64,000 nt of DNA, from assembly GCF_900167455.1 (NCBI RefSeq), contig NZ_FUWJ01000003.1:310001-374000 (forward strand). The letters are read 5' to 3'. Every line of letters starts with the position of its first letter. The stretch's first letter is position 1. Below the pieces are notes generated by a model that had not been told where the DNA came from, did no database searches, and worked only from the letters and a program-made list of their open reading frames with translations. The DNA comes from Enhydrobacter aerosaccus (GTDB lineage: Bacteria; Pseudomonadota; Alphaproteobacteria; Reyranellales; Reyranellaceae). The translations under genes and the position numbers were made by a program. Of the stretch, positions 56,406-64,000 are shown in pieces.

Positions 56406-57764
56406 TCAGGACGGCAGGGGTCCCTGCAACGCCGGTTGCGGCTGGACTTCCGGCGGCAGGATATGGCCGAAGGTTCCCGGCGCATGCCAATGCAGTGTCC
56501 CAAAGGCGCCGCAACTCTCACACACCGAGCGCCAGGTCTCGTGATGCGCGCCGCAGGCGGAGCAGCGCCAGGTCCGGTCGGCTGGAGCCTCCGCCGCGCG
56601 CGCCAGCCATTCATGCAGCTTGGCGGGATCGCCGCCCGAACGCTCCTCGACATCGGCCATCAAGCGGCAGATGCGTGCGGTCGGATGCTCGCCGCCGGCG
56701 AGCTCGAGATGCCGCCGCGCTTCGCCCCACAGCGAGGCGTCCAAGGCCGCTTGCGCGAGCGCGATATGGCTCTCGGCATCCTCGGGCTTGTGGTCGACCA
56801 GCTTCCGGATCACGCCGACCCGCTTCAGCGGATCGGTTTCGCCCGACGCCTTGAGATAGAGCGACGCCAGGTCCGGGTGTGGCGCCAGAGCCCAGGTTCG
56901 CTCCAGCGTCTTCATCGCCCTCTTGGCTTGGCCGGACTTGATCTGCAGCTCCGCCAGCCTGAGCGCGACGGCGATGCGCTCGGGCGCCAGACTGAAGGCT
57001 TCCCGCGCCAGCGCCAGTGCGTCGACCTCGTAGTTCTCGCGCTCCGCCACGCGGCTGCGCTCGACCAGCAGGAGCGCCTTTAGGGTGCGTCCCTTATCGG
57101 ATGTGACGACTTTGGTGCGCAGCCCGGTCTCCAGCGTTTCCTGCGCGTCCTTCCAGCGGCCGATCTGCGCCTGCATGTCGAACAGGGAGTGCACGACCCA
57201 CGGCGTCTGCGGCCGCAGCTTGAAGGCGCGCTGGGCATAGTCGAGCGCCTGTGCCTGGTTGCCGTCGGTCAGCGACTGGGCGATCAGTCCGCGCAGGCCG
57301 AGGAAGGCCATCTGCTCGTCCTCCAGCATGGCGTTGAACGCCCGGCGCGCGCCCTCGCGATCGCCATTGAGCTGCGCGGCCTGGGCCGACAGGAGGAGGG
57401 TCAGTGACGGCTCGGACAGGAGCTGTTCGGCCTTGCGCGCATTCTTCTGCGCATCGGCAGCATCGCCGGCAGCCACGGCCGCCAATCCCTGGGTGAGGGC
57501 GCGGTAGCCACGTCGGCGCCGACTTTCGCCCCAGCCCTCCAGCAAGGCTCCCGGTGTACCAACGATCCAGCGGTAGAGCAGCCACGCCGCGACCGCGAGC
57601 AGGATGAGGAGCAGCACGCCGCCCAGCAGGATGCCGACGCTGGTATCGAGGCGCCATCCTTGCCACTCCATCGTGACCAGGCCCGGGCGTTCGGCCAGCC
57701 ACACCGCCCCGAACATCAGGACGGCCGCGATCGCGAACCAGAAGAGCGCGCGCAGGAAGGTCAT
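56406..57764 (-). CDS. hemY: HemY-family membrane TPR protein with C-terminal zinc ribbon
   Basis: This 452-residue protein has two N-terminal membrane helices (about 5-25 and 45-70), a long TPR array (about 80-380), and at the end four cysteines in two CxxC pairs: C401, C404, C415 and C418. The latter resemble the rubredoxin-like ribbon of LapB/YciM. HemY in this sense is a TPR protein genetically linked to haem synthesis; it is not the HemY protoporphyrinogen oxidase of Gram-positive bacteria. It lies 6 nt after the HemD-mitofilin fusion. A role as an assembly scaffold is inferred. Confidence 0.9.
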   Translation of the reverse strand: MTFLRALFWFAIAAVLMFGAVWLAERPGLVTMEWQGWRLDTSVGILLGGVLLLILLAVAAWLLYRWIVGTPGALLEGWGESRRRRGYRALTQGLAAVAAGDAADAQKNARKAEQLLSEPSLTLLLSAQAAQLNGDREGARRAFNAMLEDEQMAFLGLRGLIAQSLTDGNQAQALDYAQRAFKLRPQTPWVVHSLFDMQAQIGRWKDAQETLETGLRTKVVTSDKGRTLKALLLVERSRVAERENYEVDALALAREAFSLAPERIAVALRLAELQIKSGQAKRAMKTLERTWALAPHPDLASLYLKASGETDPLKRVGVIRKLVDHKPEDAESHIALAQAALDASLWGEARRHLELAGGEHPTARICRLMADVEERSGGDPAKLHEWLARAAEAPADRTWRCSACGAHHETWRSVCESCGAFGTLHWHAPGTFGHILPPEVQPQPALQGPLPS

Positions 57765-57770
57765 GGCCGC

Positions 57771-59768
57771 CTACCGCGCCGCTGCCAGGAGGGCCACACC
57801 TTCGGCCGCCAGCAGGTCGATGGCGCGCTGGGCCGCGAGATGCGCTTCGGCACGAGCAAGCCACGAGGAGGTGGCCGATGCCGTCTGGGGCGGCAACGAC
57901 TTCACGAGCTCGACCGCCTTGGCGAGGTCGCCCGTCTTCAAGGCCGCCTCGGCCCTGGCCAGCTTGGCCTCGGCGCTGTCGCCGGGAACGTCGGCACCGA
58001 CGCGGCGCAGGGAGATCAGCGACTTGAGCCGGCCCAGGACTCGTTGGCCGAGAGAGTCGTCGGCAAGGTCTTCGGCCAGGGCCGCCTTGGCCACAGCGGG
58101 AAAGCCGGCCGCCAGGGCTGCGCGCGACGCGACACCCTTCTCGGCCAGGGGCTGCAGCGTGGCCTTCTGTTCGGCGACCTTGGCATTGTCCTGCGCCAGC
58201 GGCGCCAGAAGGGAGAGATCGGCGGTGAAGGGCTGCTCCGATTCGAGTGCCGCATCCAGCCGGGCCGCGATGCCGATCAAGGCGGAGGCGCGCGCTGCGG
58301 CAAGGGTCTTCTGCTCGTCGGCGCTGATGCGGTTCGACTGCGCCTTGGTCTTCTCGATCGCATCGGCGAGGGCGGTTGCCTGATCCTTCTGGCCCGACAT
58401 CGCCTGTTCGAGATTCTGCAATCCCGATCGCAGGGTCGCGATCTCGATGCGCAGCGCCGCGACATCCTTGTCGACCTTCTCCGTATCGGCGGCGGGTTGC
58501 GGTGCCGGTTGCGGCGCCGGCTTGTTCTCCAGGGTCTCGATGCGGTTGCGCAGCGCGTTCAGCGTCTCGTCGGACGCGACAGGCGCAGGACTTTGGGTCG
58601 CGGTATTCGCCAGGGCGCGCATCCGCTTGTCGATGTCATCGAGACGTGCCCGGAATTCTTCCTGCGTCTTGGATAGCTTGTCTTCGTCAGCGCGTAGCCG
58701 TGCCTGGGCTTCGGCCAGGGCGCGCAGCGCCGCTTCCACTTCCTGCCGAGCCTTGTCTGCCATCGCCGACGCTTGTCCACTCTCGGGAGCGGCAGTTGCC
58801 GGTCCGCGCCACATCGCCTGCATTTCCGGGGGCCAATAGGGCAGGGAAAAGAGGGCAGCCGCGAGGACGATGACGGCAGACACGATACCAATGACAAAGG
58901 CGGTGACGGGCCCGATCCCGGATCGCACGGCCGCCGGACGTGTCGCCAGCGGAGGCGGTGTCGGCGCCGGTGAGGGTGCGGCGGGCGGTTCGCTCTCGGG
59001 GAGCGGAGAGGGAGAGGGCTCGCTCATGGGATGGGTCTCGTGCTCCGCATTTTGGGCATCGGCTTCAGCCAGCCGGTCGATCTCGTCGAGGATGGCCTGG
59101 CGCGTCGGACGCTCTGCCGCCACCGTGGCCTTGAAGGGCAACGCCTTCAGCGGCTCGGCCGCGGCCGGGCTGATGGCAATGGCCGTTACCGTACGGCAGG
59201 ACTCGGCCAAGCCGGCGGCGAGAACGAGTTGCACGAACAGCTTGGAGGCGCGCGGCGAGAAGAAGGTCGCAACATCGATGGCGCGGGCCTCCAGGGCGGC
59301 GCGCGCCGAGTCGGGCAGGGTGTCGACCTGTTGCGATTCATAAAGCGCGAATCGGCGGACGAAATCCTGGGGGCCGAGGTCTCCTTTGACATCGACGCCC
59401 GAGACATGGATGAGCGGCCCGCCCTTGGGATCGAGCCGCTCCTGGACGAGCTTGGCGAGCGCCGCGCTGTCGCCCGAAGCGGACGTCACGGAGGTGAAGC
59501 CCAATCCTTCCGCCGTCGCCGCCGTCATGTCGCCAACGGCGAGGATCGGCTTGCTGCGAAGCTCGGTCGCTTCGGCAAGCGCACGAGCGCCGTTGGCGCT
59601 GGTCAGGAGGATTGCCTGACTGGCGGCCAGCGCCGGCGCGAAGTCGTCCGGTGGTCGGCGGAAATGAAGCTGGAACAACGGCGCGATCACGGGCACGTGC
59701 CCACGCTGGCCGAGTGCCTGGGACAGCGTCGTAGCCTCGCGTTCCGGCCGGGTGATCAGCACGCGCAT
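57771..59768 (-). CDS. hemD: Uroporphyrinogen-III synthase fused to a mitofilin-like membrane protein
   Basis: This 665-residue protein combines two families. The first about 235 residues are HemD: MRVLITRPEREATTLSQALG, LLTSANGARALAEA and TFFSPRASKLFVQLV; it closes the linear tetrapyrrole to uroporphyrinogen III. After a Pro/Ser linker comes a membrane helix (about 285-310), coiled coil (about 325-470) and a mitofilin-like helical C-terminal domain. ATG 59768 follows GGAGAG. An in-frame ATG at residue 248 could give separate synthesis of the membrane part. No hemC is adjacent. Confidence 0.93.
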   Translation of the reverse strand: MRVLITRPEREATTLSQALGQRGHVPVIAPLFQLHFRRPPDDFAPALAASQAILLTSANGARALAEATELRSKPILAVGDMTAATAEGLGFTSVTSASGDSAALAKLVQERLDPKGGPLIHVSGVDVKGDLGPQDFVRRFALYESQQVDTLPDSARAALEARAIDVATFFSPRASKLFVQLVLAAGLAESCRTVTAIAISPAAAEPLKALPFKATVAAERPTRQAILDEIDRLAEADAQNAEHETHPMSEPSPSPLPESEPPAAPSPAPTPPPLATRPAAVRSGIGPVTAFVIGIVSAVIVLAAALFSLPYWPPEMQAMWRGPATAAPESGQASAMADKARQEVEAALRALAEAQARLRADEDKLSKTQEEFRARLDDIDKRMRALANTATQSPAPVASDETLNALRNRIETLENKPAPQPAPQPAADTEKVDKDVAALRIEIATLRSGLQNLEQAMSGQKDQATALADAIEKTKAQSNRISADEQKTLAAARASALIGIAARLDAALESEQPFTADLSLLAPLAQDNAKVAEQKATLQPLAEKGVASRAALAAGFPAVAKAALAEDLADDSLGQRVLGRLKSLISLRRVGADVPGDSAEAKLARAEAALKTGDLAKAVELVKSLPPQTASATSSWLARAEAHLAAQRAIDLLAAEGVALLAAAR

Positions 59769-59816
59769 GCGCTCTCCGTAGCCCATTGGGCGGCGCCACT
59801 CCAGTGGCGCGAATGC

Positions 59817-60278
59817 CTAAAGCAAGACGACGCCTTCGACGGCGAGGAGTTGCCGCTTGGTCGGCAGGCCGCGGCCGCCTGAAAAGCCGCCTTCCTTGCC
59901 GCCGCTGGCGAGGACGCGATGGCACGGGACGATGATGGGGATCGGATTGCGGCCGCAGGCCATGCCGACGGCGCGCGGACCTGAGCCAAGGGCCATCGCC
60001 ATGCCGCCATAGGTCGCAGTCTCGCCGTACGGGATATCGCGCATCATCGCCCAGACGCGCTTCTGGAAATCGGTGCCATGCTGCAGCAGCGGCAGATCGA
60101 AGCGCTTGAGCTTGCGCTCGAAATAGCGCTTTAACTGAAGCGTCGCTTCCCTCAGGACGCGAGAAGGCGTATCGAGCGGCGGCTCATCGGCGTTCGTCCA
60201 TCGCACGGCGCACAAGGCCTCGCCCTCCGCCTCGAGGGAGAGGCGGCCGACAGGACTGTCGATGAAGCAGATCGTCAT
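59817..60278 (-). CDS. ogt: Methylated-DNA-[protein]-cysteine S-methyltransferase
   Basis: This 153-residue suicide repair protein transfers methyl groups from O6-methylguanine to its own C119 in IPIIVPCHRVLAS. The DNA-binding helix GETATYGGMAMALGSGPRAVG and the Arg finger region are present. There is no Ada-type regulatory domain. ATG 60278 is chosen by family alignment; no clear ribosome site is seen. The frame extends far upstream as a shadow. It is upstream of the hemD fusion on the same strand (48-bp gap). Confidence 0.95.
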   Translation of the reverse strand: MTICFIDSPVGRLSLEAEGEALCAVRWTNADEPPLDTPSRVLREATLQLKRYFERKLKRFDLPLLQHGTDFQKRVWAMMRDIPYGETATYGGMAMALGSGPRAVGMACGRNPIPIIVPCHRVLASGGKEGGFSGGRGLPTKRQLLAVEGVVLL

Positions 60279-60344
60279 GGTCGAAGCGTAGCGTCGGGCG
60301 ATGGCATTTGCCAACATGCGCCCAACCTGTTCGGGGGAGATGAA

Positions 60345-61712
60345 ATGACAGGCGGACGGCCGACACGGCGCGCCGTATTGGCGGGCGCGATGGCTTTGGC
60401 CCCGACCCTCGCTTGGGGCCGGCAGCGCCAGGCGTCCACCGGTGACGCTGCGGGACCGCCGCCGATCGTGTTCGTGCATGGCAATGGCGATTCGGCCGCC
60501 GTCTGGATCAACAACTTCTGGCGTTTCGAGAGCAACGGGTTTCGGCGCAACCAGCTCTTTGCCATCGACTTCCCCTATCCGCTGGCGCGCACCGACAATT
60601 CCAAGCCGCAGGCGTTGCGCTCGTCGGCGGAAGACCAGACGCGCGAACTGGCAGCCTTCGTCGCCCAGGTTCGCAGCACCACCCGTCGGCGCAAGGTCGC
60701 GCTGATCGCCTCGTCGCGCGGCGGCGATGCCGTGCGCGGCTATCTGAAGAATAGCGGCGGCGCGGAATTTGTGAGCCACGCCGTTCTGTGCGGCACGCCG
60801 AACAAGGGCATTGTCATTTCCGAGACGATGCTGCCCGGCAGCGAGTTCAATGGCGCGGCGCCGTTCCTGAAGGATCTCAACAGCGGTGCGAACGATCTCG
60901 TTCCCGGCGTCGAGATGATGGCGATCCGCTCCGACAACAACGACAAGTACTCGCAGCCCGATGGCCGCTATGTCGGCTTTCCGGGCAAGCCGACGGGAGT
61001 CGGATACGACGCCTCGGAACTGCGCGGCGCAAAGAACGTGATCCTCGACGGGCTGGATCATCGCGAGACCGCCTTCCACAAGCTCGCGTTCGGCGCCCAA
61101 TACGAATTCATCGTCGGCCAGCCCGCCGGCACGCTGTTCATCGCGCAGGAACCTTTGCCGACACTCAACGGCAAGGTCAGCGGGATCGCCGAGGGCGTCT
61201 ATACCAACCTGCCGGTTGCCGACGCCGACGTGGAAATCTACGAGGTCGACGCCAAGACCGGCGAGCGCAAGAGCAACGTTCCCGTCCACCACAAGAAGAC
61301 CGGTGTCGATGGCCAGTGGGGACCGTTCGTGGCCCATTCCGATGCCTATTACGAATTCATGGTCAAGGTGTCGGGCCAGCCGACGACGCACATCTATCGG
61401 TCGCCGTTCCTGCGGTCGTCCGACATCGTGCATCTGCGCCCACAGCCTTTCGGCAAAGGCGACGAAGCGGCCGGTGCAATCGTCATCATGAGCCGGCCGC
61501 GCGGCTATTTCGGAGTCGGACGCGACAAGTTCAGCCTCGATGGCAAGGTGCCGCCGGGCATCACCGAAGGCGTTCCCGCGGTATCGACCGGCAAGCTCGC
61601 CTTCGATGCGACACCGCGGACCGTCGTCGCTGTCTTCAACAACGAAGTCATCCCGACACGCACTCTTCCGGCCAAGGACAACCACATCGTGGTGGCAGAG
61701 TTCACCAACTGA
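60345..61712 (+). CDS. Tat-exported alpha/beta hydrolase (lipase/PHA-depolymerase-like)
   Basis: This 455-residue protein has a twin-arginine signal (R8-R9 in PTRRAVLAG; cleavage near AWG). The alpha/beta-hydrolase part (about 40-250) has the oxyanion HGNGDSAAVW and a nucleophile elbow IASSRGGD with S124, in which the first Gly of the usual GxSxG is Ala. His is likely in LDGLDHRETAFHK. A second C-terminal beta-rich domain (about 270-455) follows. It is likely a periplasmic or exported esterase; the substrate is unknown. ATG 60345 follows GGGGGAG. Confidence 0.85.
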   Translation: MTGGRPTRRAVLAGAMALAPTLAWGRQRQASTGDAAGPPPIVFVHGNGDSAAVWINNFWRFESNGFRRNQLFAIDFPYPLARTDNSKPQALRSSAEDQTRELAAFVAQVRSTTRRRKVALIASSRGGDAVRGYLKNSGGAEFVSHAVLCGTPNKGIVISETMLPGSEFNGAAPFLKDLNSGANDLVPGVEMMAIRSDNNDKYSQPDGRYVGFPGKPTGVGYDASELRGAKNVILDGLDHRETAFHKLAFGAQYEFIVGQPAGTLFIAQEPLPTLNGKVSGIAEGVYTNLPVADADVEIYEVDAKTGERKSNVPVHHKKTGVDGQWGPFVAHSDAYYEFMVKVSGQPTTHIYRSPFLRSSDIVHLRPQPFGKGDEAAGAIVIMSRPRGYFGVGRDKFSLDGKVPPGITEGVPAVSTGKLAFDATPRTVVAVFNNEVIPTRTLPAKDNHIVVAEFTN

Positions 61713-61724
61713 CGGTCGGTCGGG

Positions 61725-62735
61725 TCAGGCGATCCGGATCAGCCGCTTGCCGAGATTTTCACCGCGATAGAGGCTGGCGATGGCGTCGGGCGCCTTGTCG
61801 ATCCCGTCGAGTATGTCCTCGCGGTAGCGGAGCCTGCCCTCGCGAACCCACTGGGCGAGGGCGACACGGCCCTCGTCGTAGCGATTGGCGTAATCGAAGA
61901 TCAGGATGCCCTGCATGCGGGCCCGCTTGACCAGCAGATGGCGCTCGACGCGCGGGCCGAGCGGAACGGGATCCCAGCTCGACACCGATGCCGTGCCGCA
62001 GATCACGACGCGCGCCCCGACAGTCAGATGCTTCATCACGGCATCGCTGATGGCGCCCGCCGTATTGTCGAAATAGACATCGATGCCGTTGGGACAGGCG
62101 GCGGTCAGCGCCGCGTCGAGATCTCCCTGCTTGTAGTCGATCGCGGCATCGTAGCCGAAGGCGTCGCGGCAGAGTTCGGCCTTGGTCGGTCCTCCGGCAA
62201 TGCCGACGCTGCGACAGCCCTTGATCTTGGCGATCTGGCCGACGCAGGAGCCGACCGACCCCGCCGCCGTCGAGACGACGACCGTCTCGCCGGCTCTCGG
62301 CTGACCGACATCGAGCAGGCCGAAATAGGCCGTGAGACCGTTGAGGCCCAGCACGCCGAGCCAGGCCGACAGCGGCGGCTCGGCACTGGTGACCTTGGTC
62401 TGGATAGCGTCCGGGTCGACAGCAGCGAAATCCTGCCAGCCGAACATGCCGACAACCACATCGCCCGGCTGCCAGTCGGGATGGCGCGACTCGACGATCC
62501 GGCCGGCGGCGAGGGAGCGCATGACGCCACCCAGCGGCACCGGCTCGGAATAATTGGCCACCGCACTGACCCAGCCGCGCATCGCCGGTTCGACTGAGAG
62601 ATAGGAGTTCCGCACCAGCACTTGGCCGTCGGTCAGAACGGGCAACGGTCGCTCGACGACCTCGAAATGCTCGGCCTGCGGGATGCCGGTCGGCCGGGCC
62701 CGCAGCAGCACCTGCCGGTTGACGTCGTTCTTCAT
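61725..62735 (-). CDS. NADP-dependent MDR-family oxidoreductase (CurA / leukotriene-B4-dehydrogenase-like)
   Basis: This 336-residue medium-chain reductase has no zinc sites and shows the cofactor motif STAAGSVGSCVGQIAKIKG (about 160). The segments EPAMRGWV and GLTAYFGLLDVGQP are typical of the LTB4DH and CurA branch, which reduce the alpha,beta double bond of enones. Its ATG overlaps the stop of the upstream ATC-hydrolase-like gene by four bases, so they are cotranslated. Confidence 0.9.
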   Translation of the reverse strand: MKNDVNRQVLLRARPTGIPQAEHFEVVERPLPVLTDGQVLVRNSYLSVEPAMRGWVSAVANYSEPVPLGGVMRSLAAGRIVESRHPDWQPGDVVVGMFGWQDFAAVDPDAIQTKVTSAEPPLSAWLGVLGLNGLTAYFGLLDVGQPRAGETVVVSTAAGSVGSCVGQIAKIKGCRSVGIAGGPTKAELCRDAFGYDAAIDYKQGDLDAALTAACPNGIDVYFDNTAGAISDAVMKHLTVGARVVICGTASVSSWDPVPLGPRVERHLLVKRARMQGILIFDYANRYDEGRVALAQWVREGRLRYREDILDGIDKAPDAIASLYRGENLGKRLIRIA

Positions 62736-63217
62736 TTATCTTCGTAGCGATAGCGAAAGTCGCAGTGGCTGGCCCCCTGCATGATGGTCTGCGTGCGTTC
62801 GAGCTTGAGTTTGGGATCGTAGCCCTCGCAGAAGGCGCCGTCGCGATTGCAGGACAGCAGATGTCCGATCTCGCCCAGCCCCATGGCCTTGTAGGTCTCG
62901 GCATAGCGGCAGCGCGTGACATTGAACGCGAAGGTCTTGTCGGTCTGTTCCTTGACCTCGATCTCGAGCGCGCCGCCCTTGGTCCAGAGCGGCATCACGT
63001 CCTCGAACGCCTGGAGCGACGGCCCGCCCGGCGCCGAAGCAGCGAACTGCTTGCCTTGGGCGATTGCCGAGCGCCGCACCGAATCGGTGATCGTCTTGCG
63101 CGCGACCTCCTCGCCATGGCTCGCCTTCAGCGTCTCGTAGACCTCTTTCAGGATCTCGGCCTCGATCTTCCGCTTCTCGAGCATCGACAGGCCTTCGGGG
63201 TGCAGAGGTTGTGCCAT
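62732..63217 (-). CDS. L-2-amino-thiazoline-4-carboxylic-acid-hydrolase-like protein
   Basis: This 161-residue protein has the ATC-hydrolase family features: an N-terminal helical part, then FNVTRCRYAETYKAMGLGEIG cut near 104-123, LLSCNRDGAFCEGYDPKL, and TQTIMQGASHCDFRYR at the end. The cysteines in these segments are probably catalytic or metal-binding. ATC hydrolase opens thiazoline rings in L-cysteine formation, though most homologues are untested. ATG 63217 is preferred to 63286. It is coupled to the MDR reductase downstream. Confidence 0.85.
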   Translation of the reverse strand: MAQPLHPEGLSMLEKRKIEAEILKEVYETLKASHGEEVARKTITDSVRRSAIAQGKQFAASAPGGPSLQAFEDVMPLWTKGGALEIEVKEQTDKTFAFNVTRCRYAETYKAMGLGEIGHLLSCNRDGAFCEGYDPKLKLERTQTIMQGASHCDFRYRYEDK

Positions 63218-63331
63218 GAAAAATAACTCGCGTGTTGTGCATCTTCGCAGATTGCGAAGCCTGCACCGTTTCGGTACTGGGTTCAAGAATTGGGGGCTAT
63301 TGCGTGCGTTAATGCGCGCTGGGGGAGAACA

Positions 63332-63976
63332 ATGAGTTTAGGTCGCGTGAGCGTCATCGGCACCCTTGCCGTGACGGCGTTGGTTGTATCTGCGTGCGCT
63401 TCGATGATCGACGGTAGAACTCAGCAGGTTCTGGTTACCACCGACCCTCCCGGAGCAGATTGCGGACTGTATCGCGAAGGCGGCCTCCGGATCGCAACGA
63501 TCCAGAACACACCCGGCAGCGCCACGATTACCAAGACAAAGCACGATATTTCGATTGTCTGCGTGAAGACAGGATATCAGCAGGCGACATATTTGAATCA
63601 TTCGGGCTTGGCTGGTTCGACGGCAGTCAATTTGGTGGGCGGAATATTCACGCTTGGTATATCGACCGCCATTGGAGCGGCGGTGGATGCATCCACCGGT
63701 GCGGGGAATGAATACCAAAGCCAGGTCGATATACGCATGACCGCTAATTCGCCCGATCAGTCGGAGGCGCAAGCCACATTGCCGGCGACCTACGGACCGG
63801 TCGGCAAGAGCGCGGAGACAAAGCAGGCAGCATCACAGACGGGTGCCAACGCGCCGTCCTCTGCCCCTGCAACGGCTTCGCCGACACCTCCCTCGGCCTC
63901 CACGCCCGAGGCGTCAGGCACTTCTGTGACGCCCGTTTCCGGCTCGGCGCCGCTCAAGGCCTCCACCGAGCGGTGA
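63332..63976 (+). CDS. Putative lipoprotein of unknown function
   Basis: This 214-residue protein has a lipoprotein signal with lipobox VVSAC (C22 lipidated). The mature part contains a PEGA-like beta motif (VLVTTDPPGADCGLY) and a two-segment hydrophobic, glycine-rich stretch (about 99-125) that may form a hairpin insertion. The last 60 residues are Ala/Ser/Pro/Thr-rich and likely disordered. It starts at ATG 63332 with GGGGGAG. I do not recognise the full-length family. It is divergent from the ATC-hydrolase gene. Confidence 0.75.
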   Translation: MSLGRVSVIGTLAVTALVVSACASMIDGRTQQVLVTTDPPGADCGLYREGGLRIATIQNTPGSATITKTKHDISIVCVKTGYQQATYLNHSGLAGSTAVNLVGGIFTLGISTAIGAAVDASTGAGNEYQSQVDIRMTANSPDQSEAQATLPATYGPVGKSAETKQAASQTGANAPSSAPATASPTPPSASTPEASGTSVTPVSGSAPLKASTER

Positions 63977-64000
63977 CGATGCGAACCGCACGTTTCTCAG

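Overview
This window is high-GC, densely coded bacterial chromosome. The gene set and local order point to an alphaproteobacterium of the Rhodospirillales/Reyranella kind: rsmG-parA-parB downstream of mnmG, a hemE-hemH-hemJ run, a HemD/mitofilin/HemY block, maeB next to mutS, TRAP and LysE transporters, LLM flavoproteins and a ligD-ku pair. This is inference from gene content and no marker rRNA is present. I see no rRNA, tRNA, CRISPR array, insertion sequence or phage gene.

Layout. 1-6.4 kb: a small membrane protein, a membrane hybrid histidine kinase, and a probable aromatic-catabolism module (HpaB-type hydroxylase and VOC dioxygenase, with a divergent LysR regulator). 6.4-16.4 kb: one long minus-strand run reading HhH protein, mnmE, ligD, ku, mnmG, rsmG, parA, parB. 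Two perfect parS centromere sites lie inside rsmG and mnmG, so this is very probably near the replication origin. The NHEJ pair ligD-ku sits between mnmE and mnmG, which are usually neighbours. 16.4-26.6 kb: glnD, a PDZ-less Deg-type protease, a cation efflux protein, a small secreted protein, ppsR, hemE-hemH-hemJ and a MATE exporter. 26.6-30.5 kb: an HxlR regulator followed by a tightly packed operon of a split ThDP decarboxylase, a C45 Ntn-hydrolase and a cysteine-synthase-family enzyme; this is the best candidate here for an undescribed pathway.

30.5-44 kb: acyl-CoA and flavin enzymes, a diacylglycerol-kinase-like lipid kinase, a conserved unknown, purH, NIPSNAP, ilvA with a DAO-family oxidase, an SdhAF4-like protein, htpX, rmuC, a pyrimidine nucleotidase with a ketopantoate-reductase-like enzyme, and an Rnk/GreA-like protein. 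44-51.7 kb: a TRAP transporter (P-Q-M), then a maeB - amidohydrolase - LysE run. 51.8-64 kb: a nucleotidyltransferase, mutS, a MetE-core protein, hemY, a HemD-mitofilin fusion, ogt, a Tat-exported alpha/beta hydrolase, an MDR reductase with an ATC-hydrolase-like protein, and a lipoprotein.

Starts were chosen by Shine-Dalgarno match, family length and overlap with the neighbour. Several genes use GTG or TTG. Domain assignments are from recognised motifs, not from searches.
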